Shown piece after piece: positions 1-10,926 of a stretch of 64,000 bases of DNA. Below the pieces are notes generated by a model. That model did no database searches, was not told the origin of the DNA, and saw only the letters and a program-made list of their open reading frames with translations. The stretch comes from Tetranychus cinnabarinus (Eukaryota; Arthropoda; Arachnida; Trombidiformes; Tetranychidae): positions 9,300,001 to 9,364,000 of the forward strand of contig WHVY01000001.1 of the NCBI GenBank assembly GCA_022266195.1, written 5' to 3'. The stretch's first letter is position 1; every line of letters begins with the position of its first letter. The position numbers were made by a program, and so were the translations under genes.

Positions 1-101
1 TTCACTTTTAGAACACCATTACCGGCTTTGCAATAAGCAACAGCAGTGGCCGTCTTTTTCTTTCCGAAAACTTGGACACATTGTACTTTATCCTTATTCA
101 T
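1..101 (-). CDS. RpS16: 40S ribosomal protein S16 (uS9), 5' end only
   Basis: Partial gene running off the left edge. The minus strand reads from an ATG at 101 for 33 codons with no stop and encodes an N-terminus containing VQVFGKKKTATAVAYCKAG. That matches the start of eukaryotic ribosomal protein S16 (uS9 family), whose N-terminal segment carries a VQVFGRKKTATAVA-type motif. The protein is a component of the small cytosolic ribosomal subunit, with its C-terminal tail near the P-site tRNA. Only the first exon (or part of it) is visible, so completeness cannot be judged. The match is from the motif alone and is strong. Confidence 0.88.
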   Translation of the reverse strand, partial: MNKDKVQCVQVFGKKKTATAVAYCKAGNGVLKV

Positions 102-844
102 TGTTGAATTAAATTAAAGTTAATCACTTAGAAATATTAACTAATATAACTAATATAACTTATATTACCAATAAGACTTACAAACCAAGCTTATAAAAAT
201 AATATTATCTTCCGTTTCCGTAAAAAAATTAGGAAGACACTGCAGCTCCCCCTGGTAAGGCATCGCCGCCAGTTTTGATTTTTAGTTGGCTTTACAATTT
301 TGATTACAAGTTACATATTTAGTTATTGCTTGATTTTTTTGATTGGGATTTATGGAGTTAGGGTTGATTAGCTTATCAAGGATTTTATAATTTACATTGA
401 CGTGTCTTTGGTCATAATATTATGTATTGAGATAATTTGTTTCTATAAGATTGTCCATAGTGGTGCATTGATAGAGGCTTGCTTATTGACCTGATGATAA
501 GAAAGTTATTCATTAAGCAGGATGAAATTGAAAACCTAATGAAATTTTTAAAAAAATTGTGAGCTATCATCTCAATTCTCAAAAATTATAAAATCAAAGT
601 TGAGGAGAAAAACCGGGTTGGGTAGAAAGGCTACTCGTCGAACATATTATTTTATCAACTTTAGTGGATTTGTAAATGTTGTAAAATATTAATTGGATTT
701 GATGAGACAAAATGATCAATGAAGAAATCTTTTGGTACATTTTATTAATTAGTAGATACAAAAAAATCTTACTTACTCTTAACAGAAATCAATAAAATCA
801 TTTAAGATAATGTTTCGAAGTGATTCACAGAGTAAACTCTGAAT
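102..844. other. Intergenic, upstream of RpS16
   Basis: AT-rich sequence with no convincing coding exon on either strand. The part nearest 102 must hold the RpS16 promoter and leader; I see no clear TATA box. The right side abuts the first foldback repeat. Confidence 0.5.
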
Positions 845-2177
845 GGGTTTTTACTAAAAAGACCCAGTTAACACAATTATCTCATTTATGCACAAATTGA
901 CACAAATGAGCAAAAACAGGTATAAATGATGCATTTCAAATTTAGACTCTGTTAGCTTGTGAGGAAATAGGAATTAAGTCCGTTAATGAAATTCAAAAGT
1001 TTCTCTGATTGATTGTTTGCGAGATGGTGGAGTTCGAAGTTGAAACTTTGAGCGCCTTCTGTACCTTTAGCGAAGCAAAGTTTTCCATGAAACTCATTCA
1101 CAATATGTTAATTTTGATCGCCACCTAGGTAACACACTTTGTTACACGAAAAAAACTTTTGCTTTTCTGCAAAACACTTTAGTTCGATTTTCAATTAAAT
1201 CGACTTATTTCTGTCCCCATATAATTTGGACAGCTGAAACTTATTTCTCGTGCATAAAATTTGTTTGTGCACATTAGAGCTTGAACGATTTTTTAAAATC
1301 ATCTATTGATTGCTTGATTTTGGCCTTTAACCCAAAAACTTTGAGCCTCGATATTTCGAGAATGGTATCTCCTAAAATCATGATTCTTTCACTAGTCGTT
1401 AGATTTTACTATAGGCTATTATTTATTGAAGCTTTTTAATAATTCAAGCACGCCACAAAAAAGTTATAATATTTTATTACTTAGTTACCAGATTTGAAAC
1501 CAGATTAACCAGAATAATTGGTTGTTTATCTTGTGTTGGACGTATTCATAATTAAACGTTTTAGTTCCACTTTCTTTGGTATTTATTTATATATTCTTAA
1601 AGCCCATACAAAGTTCTAATTTTTGGTCAAGAAATCATTGTTTCATGTAATGCCATTGGCAAAATATCGTGGGTCAAAGTTCTTAGGTTGATGGTCAAAA
1701 TCAAGCGATCCATCGATATATTGAAAAAAGTATTCAGTCTTTAATGTGCACAAACAAATTTTATGCACGAGAAATAAGTTTCAGCTGTCCAAATTATATG
1801 GGGACAGAAATAAGTCGATTTAATTGAAAATCGAACTGAAGTGTTTTACAGAAAAGCAAAAGTTTTTTTCGTGTAACAAAGTGTGTTACCTAGGTGGCGA
1901 TCAAAATTAACATATTGTGAATGAGTTTCATGGAAAACTTTGCTTCGCTAAAGGTACAGAAGGCGCTCAAAGTTTCAACTTCGAACTCGACCATCTCGCA
2001 AACAATCAATCAGAGAAACTTTTGAATTGCCCAAACCTATTCAGTTTTTATGTCCTTACAAGCCAACAGAACCAGAATTTGAAAGAAAGTGATTTTTACG
2101 TGTTTTTGCCATTTGTGTAAATGATCGTTACAAACTTGTGCAAAAGTGTTAGTTGTGTCTTTTGAGTAACAACTCCC
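845..2177. mobile_element. Foldback (long inverted repeat) element, copy A
   Basis: The left arm (about 845-1330) returns as its reverse complement in the right arm (about 1690-2177). For example CGCCACCTAGGTAACACACT at about 1120 faces its complement at about 1890, and the block around TCTGTCCCCATATAATTTGG is likewise mirrored. A unique centre of about 350 bp separates the arms. The whole unit recurs at 3153-4526 in opposite orientation. No transposase is encoded; short frames in the arms appear as mirrored copies and are probably not genes. This is the structure of a non-autonomous foldback-type DNA transposon. The exact ends and target-site duplication could not be fixed by eye. Confidence 0.82.
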
Positions 2178-2281
2178 TCAATTTTGCGTCAAAAAATGAA
2201 TTAAATTTAAATTCATCAATTTAAAACCAACGATCTTGATAATTTTTAGCTTTGATAAACAATAAGTCTTGAATAGTTGAT

Positions 2282-2812
2282 GTGACTCGCGATTTCACGA
2301 AAAGATCATCCTTTATTTGTGTAAATTGTGAAATGTATCAAATGTGTTCATGTTGTGGGGAAATAGTGGAAGAGGATCCTGATGTGTTACCAAAAGCAGA
2401 CTCTCGATTGATGTTGGCCAATTTCAATGATCGAATGGAACCTTTATACATGTTACTTAAGGAAGTCGAAGACATTAAACAAACAGCCGATCTTGTTGAA
2501 CCTGATCTTATTTAAGTCAATGACTCTACAATAAAACTGGTGAAGGGTTCGAAGGTGGAAGGTTCATAAATGGAAGACTGAAGACAAATCACAATTTGAC
2601 AGTGTAATGATTATGAAACAAGCATAAAGATAGAAAAGGATGGCGAAGCAGTTGAGGAAGTGGTCAAGAAGGAGCAACCTCCATGGCTAGCCGAAGTCAG
2701 TGTATATCCATCAATGCCCGATGTTACAATCACCAAGAATAATTTAAATAAAATCAAAGTAACTCCAACTCAACCCCAAGATGAAAATGGGAAAGAAGTA
2801 AAGATGTATTAG
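2282..2812 (+). pseudogene. TFIIE alpha subunit pseudogene fragment
   Basis: The frame from 2282 to 2515 encodes RSSFICVNC, then CSCCGEIVEEDPDVLPKADS, then ANFNDRMEPLYMLLKEVEDI. This matches the zinc-ribbon and following helix of general transcription factor IIE subunit alpha (GTF2E1 family). Relative to the family, the residues between the two Cys pairs of the zinc ribbon are largely deleted. The same frame then meets several stops (2513-2515 and more before about 2620), but from 2630 to 2812 stays open with a charged segment containing KKEQPPWLAEVSVYPSMPDV, plausibly from the C-terminal half. No ATG or intron is visible. It lies between two foldback elements. I read it as a decayed, possibly retrocopied fragment; the parent gene is not in the window. 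Confidence 0.75.
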
Positions 2813-3152
2813 CGGCACTTCTAATTCACGAAAAATTAGACCGTAAAACGACGCTACTGTCTCCTTATTATTTATAATAATAAAGAGCTGGCTAGCACTT
2901 TCTCTAATTTTCTTTTGCATTAAGTTCGGATTGTTTGGGTTATTAGGATTTTTATTACTAACAAAGGCCGAATATTAAATGCCAAGTAACTAAGGAATCA
3001 CTTGCAAATGTTTTAAATGTTTGACCTAACATATACTAACACTGTTAACAGTGTATCTTAACTGTCCATACTACCTTGTTAATAAGTCCATAATTAATAA
3101 TAATTATTAGAACCATGAAGAAACGAATAGAGCCACCGATATATTCAACATA
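2813..3152. other. Intergenic between TFIIE relic and foldback copy B
   Basis: AT-rich, no exon recognised. Confidence 0.4.
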
Positions 3153-4526
3153 ACACGTTATTATTGTTAAAAAAGACACAACTAACACAATTGTAACATT
3201 TAAGAGCAAGTTTGTTACACTGGTTGAAACAAATGAGCAAGAAACGGATAAAAATATATTTCTTTCAGATTCTGACACTTTTACCTTGTAAGGCCATGAA
3301 AGCTGATTACGATTGTGCATTTTAAAAGTTTCTCTGACTGATAGTTTGCGAGATAATCGAGTTCGAAGTTGAAACTTTGAGCGCCTTCTGTACCTTTAGC
3401 GAAGCAAAGTTTTCCATGAAACTCATTCACAATATGTTAATTTTGATCGCCACCTAGGTAACACACTTTGTTACACGAAAAAAACTTTTGCTTTTCTGCA
3501 AAACACTTCAGTTCGATTTTCAATTAAATCGACTTATTTCTGTCCCCATATAATTTGGACAGCTGAAACTTATTTCTCGTGCATAAAATTTGTTTTTGCG
3601 CATTATGGCTTGAACGATTTTTTAAAATCGTCTACTGATCGATTGATTTTGGCCTTTAACCCAAAAACTTTGACCTTCGATATCTCGAGAAAGGCAGCAC
3701 CCACAATCATAATCCATTGACCAGACACTAGATCTTTGTATGGACTTTAACAATATATAAATAAATATCGAAAAAAGTGGAGCTAAAACACTTAATTATG
3801 ACGATAGATCTAACAAAAGATAAGAAACCAATTATTCTGGTTAATCTGGTATCAAATCTGGTAACCACAGCAATAAATGCTGTCACTTTTTTTTGACTTG
3901 CTTGAATTGTCTCAAAACTTCAAAATTCATAGACCATAATAAAATCTAGCGACTAGTGAAAGAATCATGATTTTAGGAGATACCATTCTCGAGATATCGA
4001 AGGTCAAAGTTTTTGGGTTAAAGGCCAAAATCAAGCGATCAATAGACGATTTTAAAAACTCGTTCAAGCCATAATGTCTACAAATAATTTTTATGCACGA
4101 GAAATAAGTTTCAGCTGTCTAAATATTACGGGGACAGAAATAATTCGATTTAATTGAAAATCGAACTAAGGTGTTTTGCAGAAAAGCAAAAGTTTTTTTC
4201 GTGTAACAAAGTGTGTTACCTAGTTGGCGATCAAAATTAACATATTGTGAATGAGTTTCATGGAAAACTTTGCTTCGCTAAGGGTAAAAAAGGGGATCAA
4301 AGTTTCAACTTCGAACTCGATTATCTCGCAAACTATCAATCAGAGAAACTTTTAAAATGCACAATCGTAATCAGCTTTCTTGGCTTTACAAGGTAAAAGT
4401 GTCAGAATTTGAAAGAAATAAATTTTTATCCGTTTTTTGCTCATTTGTTTCAACCAGTGTTACAAACTTGCTTCTAAATGTTACAATTGTGTTAGTTGTG
4501 TCTTTAAGTAACAAACACATAATACT
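3153..4526. mobile_element. Foldback (long inverted repeat) element, copy B
   Basis: Second copy of the element at 845-2177, inverted relative to it: the non-palindromic centre (about 3700-4010) is the reverse complement of the centre of copy A, for instance CGACTAGTGAAAGAATCATG at about 3950 versus its complement at about 1380. The arms (about 3153-3660 and 4020-4526) are reverse complements of each other. Each arm holds a short frame starting MHNRNQLSW, on the minus strand at the left end and on the plus strand at the right end, as expected for mirrored repeat sequence. No transposase is visible. The outermost 20 bp of the arms are diverged, so no target-site duplication could be called. 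Confidence 0.82.
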
Positions 4527-4995
4527 TTCAACACTAAAGCGTTTTAAATGATGGAAAATGAAAAATTGTAGAGACACTTTTGAAGTTAAACCTCTGAGAG
4601 ACCTAAAGGCTAATTAATCGTTAATAATTTGCCGTTTTTATCGTGCCTTTCATCAAATATTGGTTCGTTTTCGTTTGCAATCCTACATTATTCTTTGCCA
4701 AAAGAGTTAGCAATAGAATTGGCTCAATTTAAGGAACAATTTAAGACGAAAGCAATTTAATGTTCATTGTTCGAGTCCTAACAATTAATCAAAATGCCAA
4801 TTTAATCATAACTATTTCTAACATTCAGGAATATAAACATTTGTTTCCGATTATTGTACAAATAAACAGTAATAAAACAATTTCAACCATTTAATAGCAA
4901 TCAAGTGTACAATCTAAAGTTACATTTTGAAGGAAATTCTAATGTGCGTTTCTATACATTTCTGCACCCATATTTGATCTTTCAGTTCCAAACAG
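4527..4995. other. Intergenic, 3' of the membrane protein gene
   Basis: AT-rich, no gene recognised. It probably includes the 3' UTR of the minus-strand gene ending at 4996. Confidence 0.4.
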
Positions 4996-6193
4996 TCAAG
5001 CTTTAGATCCATTATCATTTTCCTCTCCATCGGCTGGAAATACTTTGATTTTTGTTCTAGAATCTGAATAAGGGAGTGCAATGAAAAGTAAACTCATGAT
5101 GAGATTATGTTAGACGGTACAAAATCAAATAAAACTTACTTGTACCATCACTTATGAGCGTGTATTGTCTATACACTGAATAAAGAGCATAAAGCTGTAA
5201 AAGAAAATTGTGATTATTTGACTAATTAAGATGATGATCAATTGCTTACCATAACTGTACAAATAAACAATCTAATTAGAAGACCAGTTAAGGCTAATAT
5301 ACACGGTGCGGCATAAGTACGTTTCTGGTGTTGGATAAAAAGTCAAATTATTATTTCTTCTTACTTAAGAACTAGATTTTGACTAAATTGGCGAAAGATT
5401 TCAACGAAAGGTTTCAATTTGGATTGGATTAAATTTAACGAATGTTAATTGTAATCCAGTCCCATAAGCTCACAAAATTATCAACTTACCCAACGAAGAA
5501 ATCTTTCTGGTACATTTTGTGACACTAAAGGTACACAAGCAGTTTGTTGACTCACTGGTAATGATATTTCAACAAAATTATGAGCTAAATCAAGGGTGAT
5601 ATCAATAACGGCTACAATCATCCAAGGAATAAAACAGCAAGAGCTTTTCTGCAAAACAAAATTCAAAATTAGTGTTAAAAGATCAAGTATAACCAGGATA
5701 AATTACGGGATTTGTGGCAATATGTTTGAATGGTTTGAAGTCTCATGATTTATCCACACAGATTATTAAAATTAAGTTTAGATTCATGGATTGATAACTT
5801 ACTTTTGCTAGCCCATAGAAGAGTAAACAAGAAGCTAAAATGAAAATAACACTTTCAATGGCCATAGCAAGCACTGGAATAAAGAAGAAGTTTCAATTGT
5901 TGTTTTAAATCGATAGTTAAAGGTTACTTACAGATGAAAAAGATGATCGGATGAGCTTCATGGATCATATTGGCAGTACTCCATAATAAATCAAATATAC
6001 TTGTGGACTGAAGGGTTAAATTGATTGAAATTAGGTTATTGATTGTTAAAAATTGTAGATGAAAGGTTATAAAGAGACTTACAGAGGCATAAATGCCTGC
6101 AAATAGACTTGCTTGCCATGGTTCAAGGCATCCATCAAGCTTATCACGAAATAGTCTGTCATTATTCCTTGAAACTGGTTGATCAACACTCAT
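4996..6193 (-). CDS. Four-pass membrane protein of unknown function, seven exons
   Basis: I reconstruct seven exons: 6193-6083, 6007-5932, 5873-5803, 5648-5490, 5324-5250, 5194-5140 and 5063-4996. All introns are GT-AG with consistent phases, giving 204 residues. The protein has a short charged N-terminus, then four hydrophobic segments: near residues 28-50, one containing HPIIFFILLAMAIESVIFIL, one around CCFIPWMIVAVIDITLDLAH, and one around CILALTGLLIRLFICTVMLY. It ends in an acidic tail (ADGEENDNGSKA). The long loop between helices 3 and 4 has two Cys. The layout resembles arthropod four-helix families such as DUF4728/pasiflora-type proteins, but I cannot claim homology. Start choice is the only ATG in exon 1. 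Function unknown. Confidence 0.8.
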
Positions 6194-7988
6194 TTGGCTA
6201 TTGAAATTGTGATAGATTCCTGGAAAACATTGCTAATTAACAACAAAAATAACCTCCAAAAATTGAGTTGTATTGAGTCCAAATTGTAAGTTGTATTAAC
6301 ATAAGGGATGTAAACTTAAGAAGCAACTTGACAAAATATAAAATGGTTAACTTGAATAAGTCGCAACTCTTTTGGTCAACACTTTAGCAACTGAATTTAA
6401 ATTGTTATGGACAATGAAACAACATGAAGGTAGACACGAAAGGAAGATGACCAAAAATGAAAATGACAATTGGGAGCAAAGTTAAATGTTATAATCTAAC
6501 GATCTACTGTTGTTATTAATTCACCTTTTAAATTAACTTTCTCTTGTTTTCAGTTTACCAGAAAAGTCAATACTTTTAGTTGGCCTTATTTTACAACCAG
6601 AGTCAAATGGGGACCAAAATGTTAACCTTTTACAGTATTTTGAGAGTTAATATTTTCAGTAAATCATTCATGCGATGAAAAATCTGAAAGACCAGAATTT
6701 TTTACACGACAAAACTCAGGGAAGGGAAGAGATTATCAAAGCGTATCAAAAGCACAACAACAATAATATTATAATAATAATGATAACATAATTCATTCCT
6801 ACGGGTTAACCATATGGTTAAAATGGTAACCTGAAAATATTTGAGTTGCACCCAATTGTGTCAAATTTCATCAGTTAAGCCTAGAAATATGTTTTTTTGG
6901 TTTACTTTTCTGGTATTTTGGTTACCTCGACATTTTTGACTACCTAATTCTGGTAAATTTAGATTGATTAAGACTCATATTTTTGGTCAGTGATCCTTTT
7001 TGCAATTAATTATTTATTTTACAAATGATGAAGTAAATGTGTTGTAGGTTTAGTTTAAACCATTGAAGATTGATTGTGCTTTGACTCAATGAGAATTCAA
7101 ATTAGTGGTTATATTAATGGGTTTAGATTGTTTTATGTGGACATTTCATTTGCACATTTTATTGCCTCTTATTATTTCGTTTAATTGTCCTCATCTTTGA
7201 ACATCTTTTCTAGCTTGTCCAAGCATCGGCAAACCAAAGTTAATCACACTAATCACGTTATAATCAGATTTACTTTGGTTTAATTAAACCTTTTTGTCAG
7301 ATTTTAACATTTTTCTGGTCATAATTACCCAATATAAAACAATTTGTCACTTGATCCATTTTAATGATGAATACATAATACACATTCAATGCTTTATTTC
7401 AATTCAATCCTAGGTTTGCAATAAATATAATTCAAACCAAGCTTGAAAACAAAATTTCAGGCTCGACGATTTGATGGCCGTTTTTTATGATTTGAGAAAT
7501 AAAAGTTTGTAAGGGTTTTAAGTGTGTTTTAATGCCAGGGGTTTAATTTAGAACAATCCTCAAAATCTGAACTTTCATCTAAACTGAAAAAAGCACTAAG
7601 GTTTATGATCAGATCGAAATCTGGTCATTCCAGCATTTTAAATAGAGTTGCTATATCAGTTGCTTGGTGATTGGATTTATTTTTATTTGGATGTTTCAAC
7701 CGTCCCTGTATCTAAAACTTCTGCTCTGCAGGGTGTTAGAAAATTTGTGCATGGAAAAACAGAAAATGGTTTTGTTCAGTGTTTCAATATGATTTAAACC
7801 TAGTGCCATTTCTTTGCGCAACTTTATCCATCCCTCTCTACATAAACTTTTTTACACCCTATACAAAGATACAGTAAAACAAGGTTTGTTTTTCTCACAT
7901 GTAATGTTTTTTGGTACTGTTGTTATTTTGTTGTCTCTTTGATCTTGATTGATTTTTTTGTTTTTGTACGTGAATTTCCATCTTTAAT
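6194..7988. other. Intergenic, divergent promoters
   Basis: About 1.8 kb between divergently transcribed genes. AT-rich with several poly-T runs near 7900-7960, typical of pyrimidine-rich leaders in this window. No exon, RNA gene or repeat recognised. Confidence 0.45.
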
Positions 7989-8624
7989 ATGTCAAATATC
8001 GTTTACATTGGAAAGCCTTCTCGGTATCATGGAAAACAGATCTTTGAAATATTGACTAATTTGAAAAATTTTGGAATTGGAAGAATCTTGGAGCGACGCT
8101 TGCCTAATGCAAAATATCCCGAGAAAACGTTTTGTATCATTAAAGAAGCCTATCCACAGATGGATGAGAAATTAGCCTTTGGTCTAGTCTATTGTGAACA
8201 TTATTACAGAGGAGCTCGGATTCCTGGTTTGACTGAAATCTTAACTACTTTACCAGATTATCGTTTGGTACCTAAACATGAAGAAGAAGCTTACTTAGAG
8301 ATTGCGAAAAACGCTCCTGTGTATGGTAAAGATGTGCCTCGTAAAGTCTTGCCTCAGTATTATAAAGTCCCACCCTTGATGGCCGAGGTGATTAATAGGA
8401 GGAAGTTCAATGATCCACCATGCATATACATAAAAGGATTGACCAAGCAAGATTACGGATACGATTCAGAGAGTCTCACGCAATTGAAAATACCCTATGT
8501 GTATAAATGGGGTCAATTTGATTCACTTGTATACAAAGTGGCTGATGAAGATGCCGGTGAAAAGGTTCCAAGCAAACCAAGAATATTTATTGATAGATTG
8601 AAACCTAAAGACGTAGCTCAGTGA
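7989..8624 (+). CDS. mRpS34: Mitochondrial ribosomal protein S34 (mS34)
   Basis: Single-exon frame of 211 residues. The diagnostic segment is LPDYRLVPKHEEEAYLEIAK at about residues 88-107, which corresponds to the conserved DWRLVPKHEEE block of mitochondrial small-subunit protein mS34. Upstream, FGIGRILERR fits the FGLGR region of the family. mS34 is a metazoan-specific component of the mitochondrial small subunit. The ATG at 7989 follows a T-rich leader; no strong mitochondrial presequence is evident, though the N-terminus is basic. The gene converges on the mS40 gene, whose stop lies about 200 bp downstream on the other strand. Identification is confident. Confidence 0.9.
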   Translation: MSNIVYIGKPSRYHGKQIFEILTNLKNFGIGRILERRLPNAKYPEKTFCIIKEAYPQMDEKLAFGLVYCEHYYRGARIPGLTEILTTLPDYRLVPKHEEEAYLEIAKNAPVYGKDVPRKVLPQYYKVPPLMAEVINRRKFNDPPCIYIKGLTKQDYGYDSESLTQLKIPYVYKWGQFDSLVYKVADEDAGEKVPSKPRIFIDRLKPKDVAQ

Positions 8625-8825
8625 TTCTATTTAATTTCTTCATACATGTATGTTTATTTGTGAAAAGATTATGTACATTAAATCATCTTTACCAGTTACG
8701 AGTTATAACTGAAAAGACTTCTTTAACCTTTTACAAATTCTCTGAACAAAATTAGACAAGATTATTTTTGCATTAATAACATTTTTATTTGCATTTTATG
8801 ATAAATTACAACTCTAGAAAAACGA

Positions 8826-9721
8826 TCAACTATCCTCAGGGAAAATAGTTTTCGGTAAAACATTGGGGAAAGTGTAGGCTGCTGGATCTTCCGTAATATA
8901 GTCCGGATAAAGTTCGATTTTCTTAAGGATAGGATCACTCGAGGTATCAAGTTGTTGCTCTTCAAAGTTTTTCAATAGATTCTTATGATAATATTCACGG
9001 TAATCATATTTACGAGTTGGCAAAACAAAATTAATTGTACCATATTCCTTTGCCTTCACATATTCAGTTAACAATTCTTCATATTTAGCACAGCAAAGAT
9101 GGGTTCTACGATTATCCATCAACTGATCCGTAAAAGTGTCGATAAACTGTTTTAAAAGTAATGTATTTCGATAATCCAGGACTAAATATTTATCTCTGAA
9201 AATAAGAAAAAAATAAATAAGTTAAAAGATTGCATGGAGTAAGATTAAAAAAAATTGTTTCATAGAATAGCGATTAAAATAATATAAGCATGAATTTACC
9301 TGCAGACGGGGCAGGGATTGTTGTTTTGAATATAACCATCTTCTCCAATACAGGATTCTCTTGTGTGAATGGGCACTTTATCCATGGGTCCACGGAAATT
9401 GCGACGATACATTTGCCATATTTTGTATTCACCATAAGTATCTGCAAAGGTTTTACTTAGCATATATTTAGCACTAACTTCCCAACTAACTGGGACTCTT
9501 CTATCCTTTTCAGGAATTTTTCTAGGTTTAGCTTTGGGTCGTCGGAGATTACCATAAATATTTTGATAAGCATGGGCTCCACTCGCATCGACTTCTTCTG
9601 GTAGTTTTCTTGGTGGAAATCCTTGTCCAGCTCCTTTGATTATTAAGGATGTATGGATATTTCGAGTGACTATAGCATCAATACTAGGCGCCAGTTTTGT
9701 GCGGATCAGATTTCCAAACAT
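8826..9721 (-). CDS. mRpS18B: Mitochondrial ribosomal protein mS40 (MRPS18B)
   Basis: Two exons, 9721-9300 and 9195-8826, joined through a split Arg codon, give about 264 residues. The signature is YRRNFRGPMDKVPIHTRESC followed by NNPCPVCRDKYLVLDYRNT, matching the YRRNHKG, CPICRD and DFRN blocks of the mitochondrial S18B family. The CPVC pair plus a later CC pair preserve a zinc-type Cys set. I chose the ATG at 9721 because its N-terminus (MFGNLIRTKLAPS) looks like a presequence; the frame is open further upstream to 9907, so a longer form is possible. It faces MED20 head-to-head with about 260 bp between starts, suggesting a shared bidirectional promoter. Confidence 0.87.
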
Positions 9722-9984
9722 GACTGTAGAGTTCACAAAACCGGACACAATCGAATGGTTTGAAAATGACTTTGGTGTTTTTAAACAAACAGTAAACGAT
9801 TCAACACAAATCAGAATCACATGTTTTAGATATGCTGAACCAATAGATGGCGATAGTATATATCTGTGAAGATTTTTTGAAAATCTCGACCAAAATATGA
9901 GTGTCATGAGTGATAATTTGTCAACTTTATTATTTTTAATTTAGTTCTTTATTTGGGATTGTCATCTTAATCAATTTACAAAAT

Positions 9985-10742
9985 ATGGTGGTCATTGTGC
10001 AACAGTTTCCTATCCCTGAAGGAAAGACTGGTCAACAAGTTGTTGACATGTTGATTAAACAATTTGAAGCAATGGCGTTTAATCGTATTGGTAATTTTGT
10101 TGTTGATTGTGAAACTTACTATTCATCGCCTACTATTACTCCACCGAGAGTATTGAACATTATTCACAATTCTGATTTTCCTGCTTCATGCTTTGCTCAA
10201 CTTGACACGGGAACATGTTTACGAGCAGATTCATATTTTGATGCCATGATGATGGTTTTGAATGGTATTTACCAGGCAAAGAGAGGTACAAAGATAGAGT
10301 CAAAAGGACCAAAGTTTCAAAAAGGTGATTTTGTAGTGAAAATTGGATCGGTCTCTATCGGTCCTTCTTTTCGAGGTATTCTAATCGAAATAGAATATGG
10401 TCCGTGCTCTGTGCCTCTCTATTGCTGGGATCTATTGAAAGAATTTATGAAATCTTTCATGAAAGTACCCAAAGAACCTCCACCATATCTAAAGGTGAGA
10501 AGCATTAATTAACAGCCTAAAATTGCATTTTTACAGAGTTCTCTTTTTATTCATGATACTGTTTTATTTGATTGATTTTACAGGCTAAAATGGGCGAAAT
10601 TTGTACTCCGACCGATATCATTTCTCAGTACAACATTCATTTCACTAACCTAAGGAAAGCAACACCTATTGCTTCATGTCCACCGCCGCTAACGGTTAAA
10701 GGATCAAGTAATGAAGTTCAAAACAATGGTGATATGGCATAA
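9985..10742 (+). CDS. MED20: Mediator complex subunit 20
   Basis: Two exons, 9985-10494 and 10584-10742, phase 0, encoding about 222 residues. Family hallmarks are the N-terminal FPIPEGKTGQQVVDML, the FVVDCETYYSS block, NSDFPASCFA, KGDFVVKIGSVSIGPSFRGI and EIEYGPCSVPLYCWDLLKEF, which follow human MED20 in order. MED20 belongs to the Mediator head module, where it pairs with MED18 and MED8 near the TBP-related surface, and acts in the nucleus in RNA polymerase II initiation. The C-terminal tail after residue 200 is Pro/Ser-rich and diverged. Its 3' end converges on the HPD gene, 184 bp away. Confidence 0.92.
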
Positions 10743-10926
10743 CGATTTCTCTTTCTCTATCCACTTTGAGTGGCTGACAATTTCTCGAAATTGGTATTCC
10801 GTCATTGTTTAAAACATTGTTCATATCATCACACATCTTTGATTTGTAAAGTTTGGAAATTGATTAAATTAATTGTGACAATTTTCTAGTTTAATAAGTG
10901 TTATGATAATGTGTTAAAATACGAGC

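Noticed and set aside
2282..2515. TFIIE-alpha-like frame as a working gene
   Set aside because: No ATG (it begins at GTG), part of the zinc ribbon missing, in-frame stops immediately after.
1917..4577. Short frames in the foldback arms, such as the mirrored MHNRNQLSW peptides
   Set aside because: They occur as mirrored copies at both ends of the same repeat and carry no family signature, so they are repeat sequence, not separate genes.
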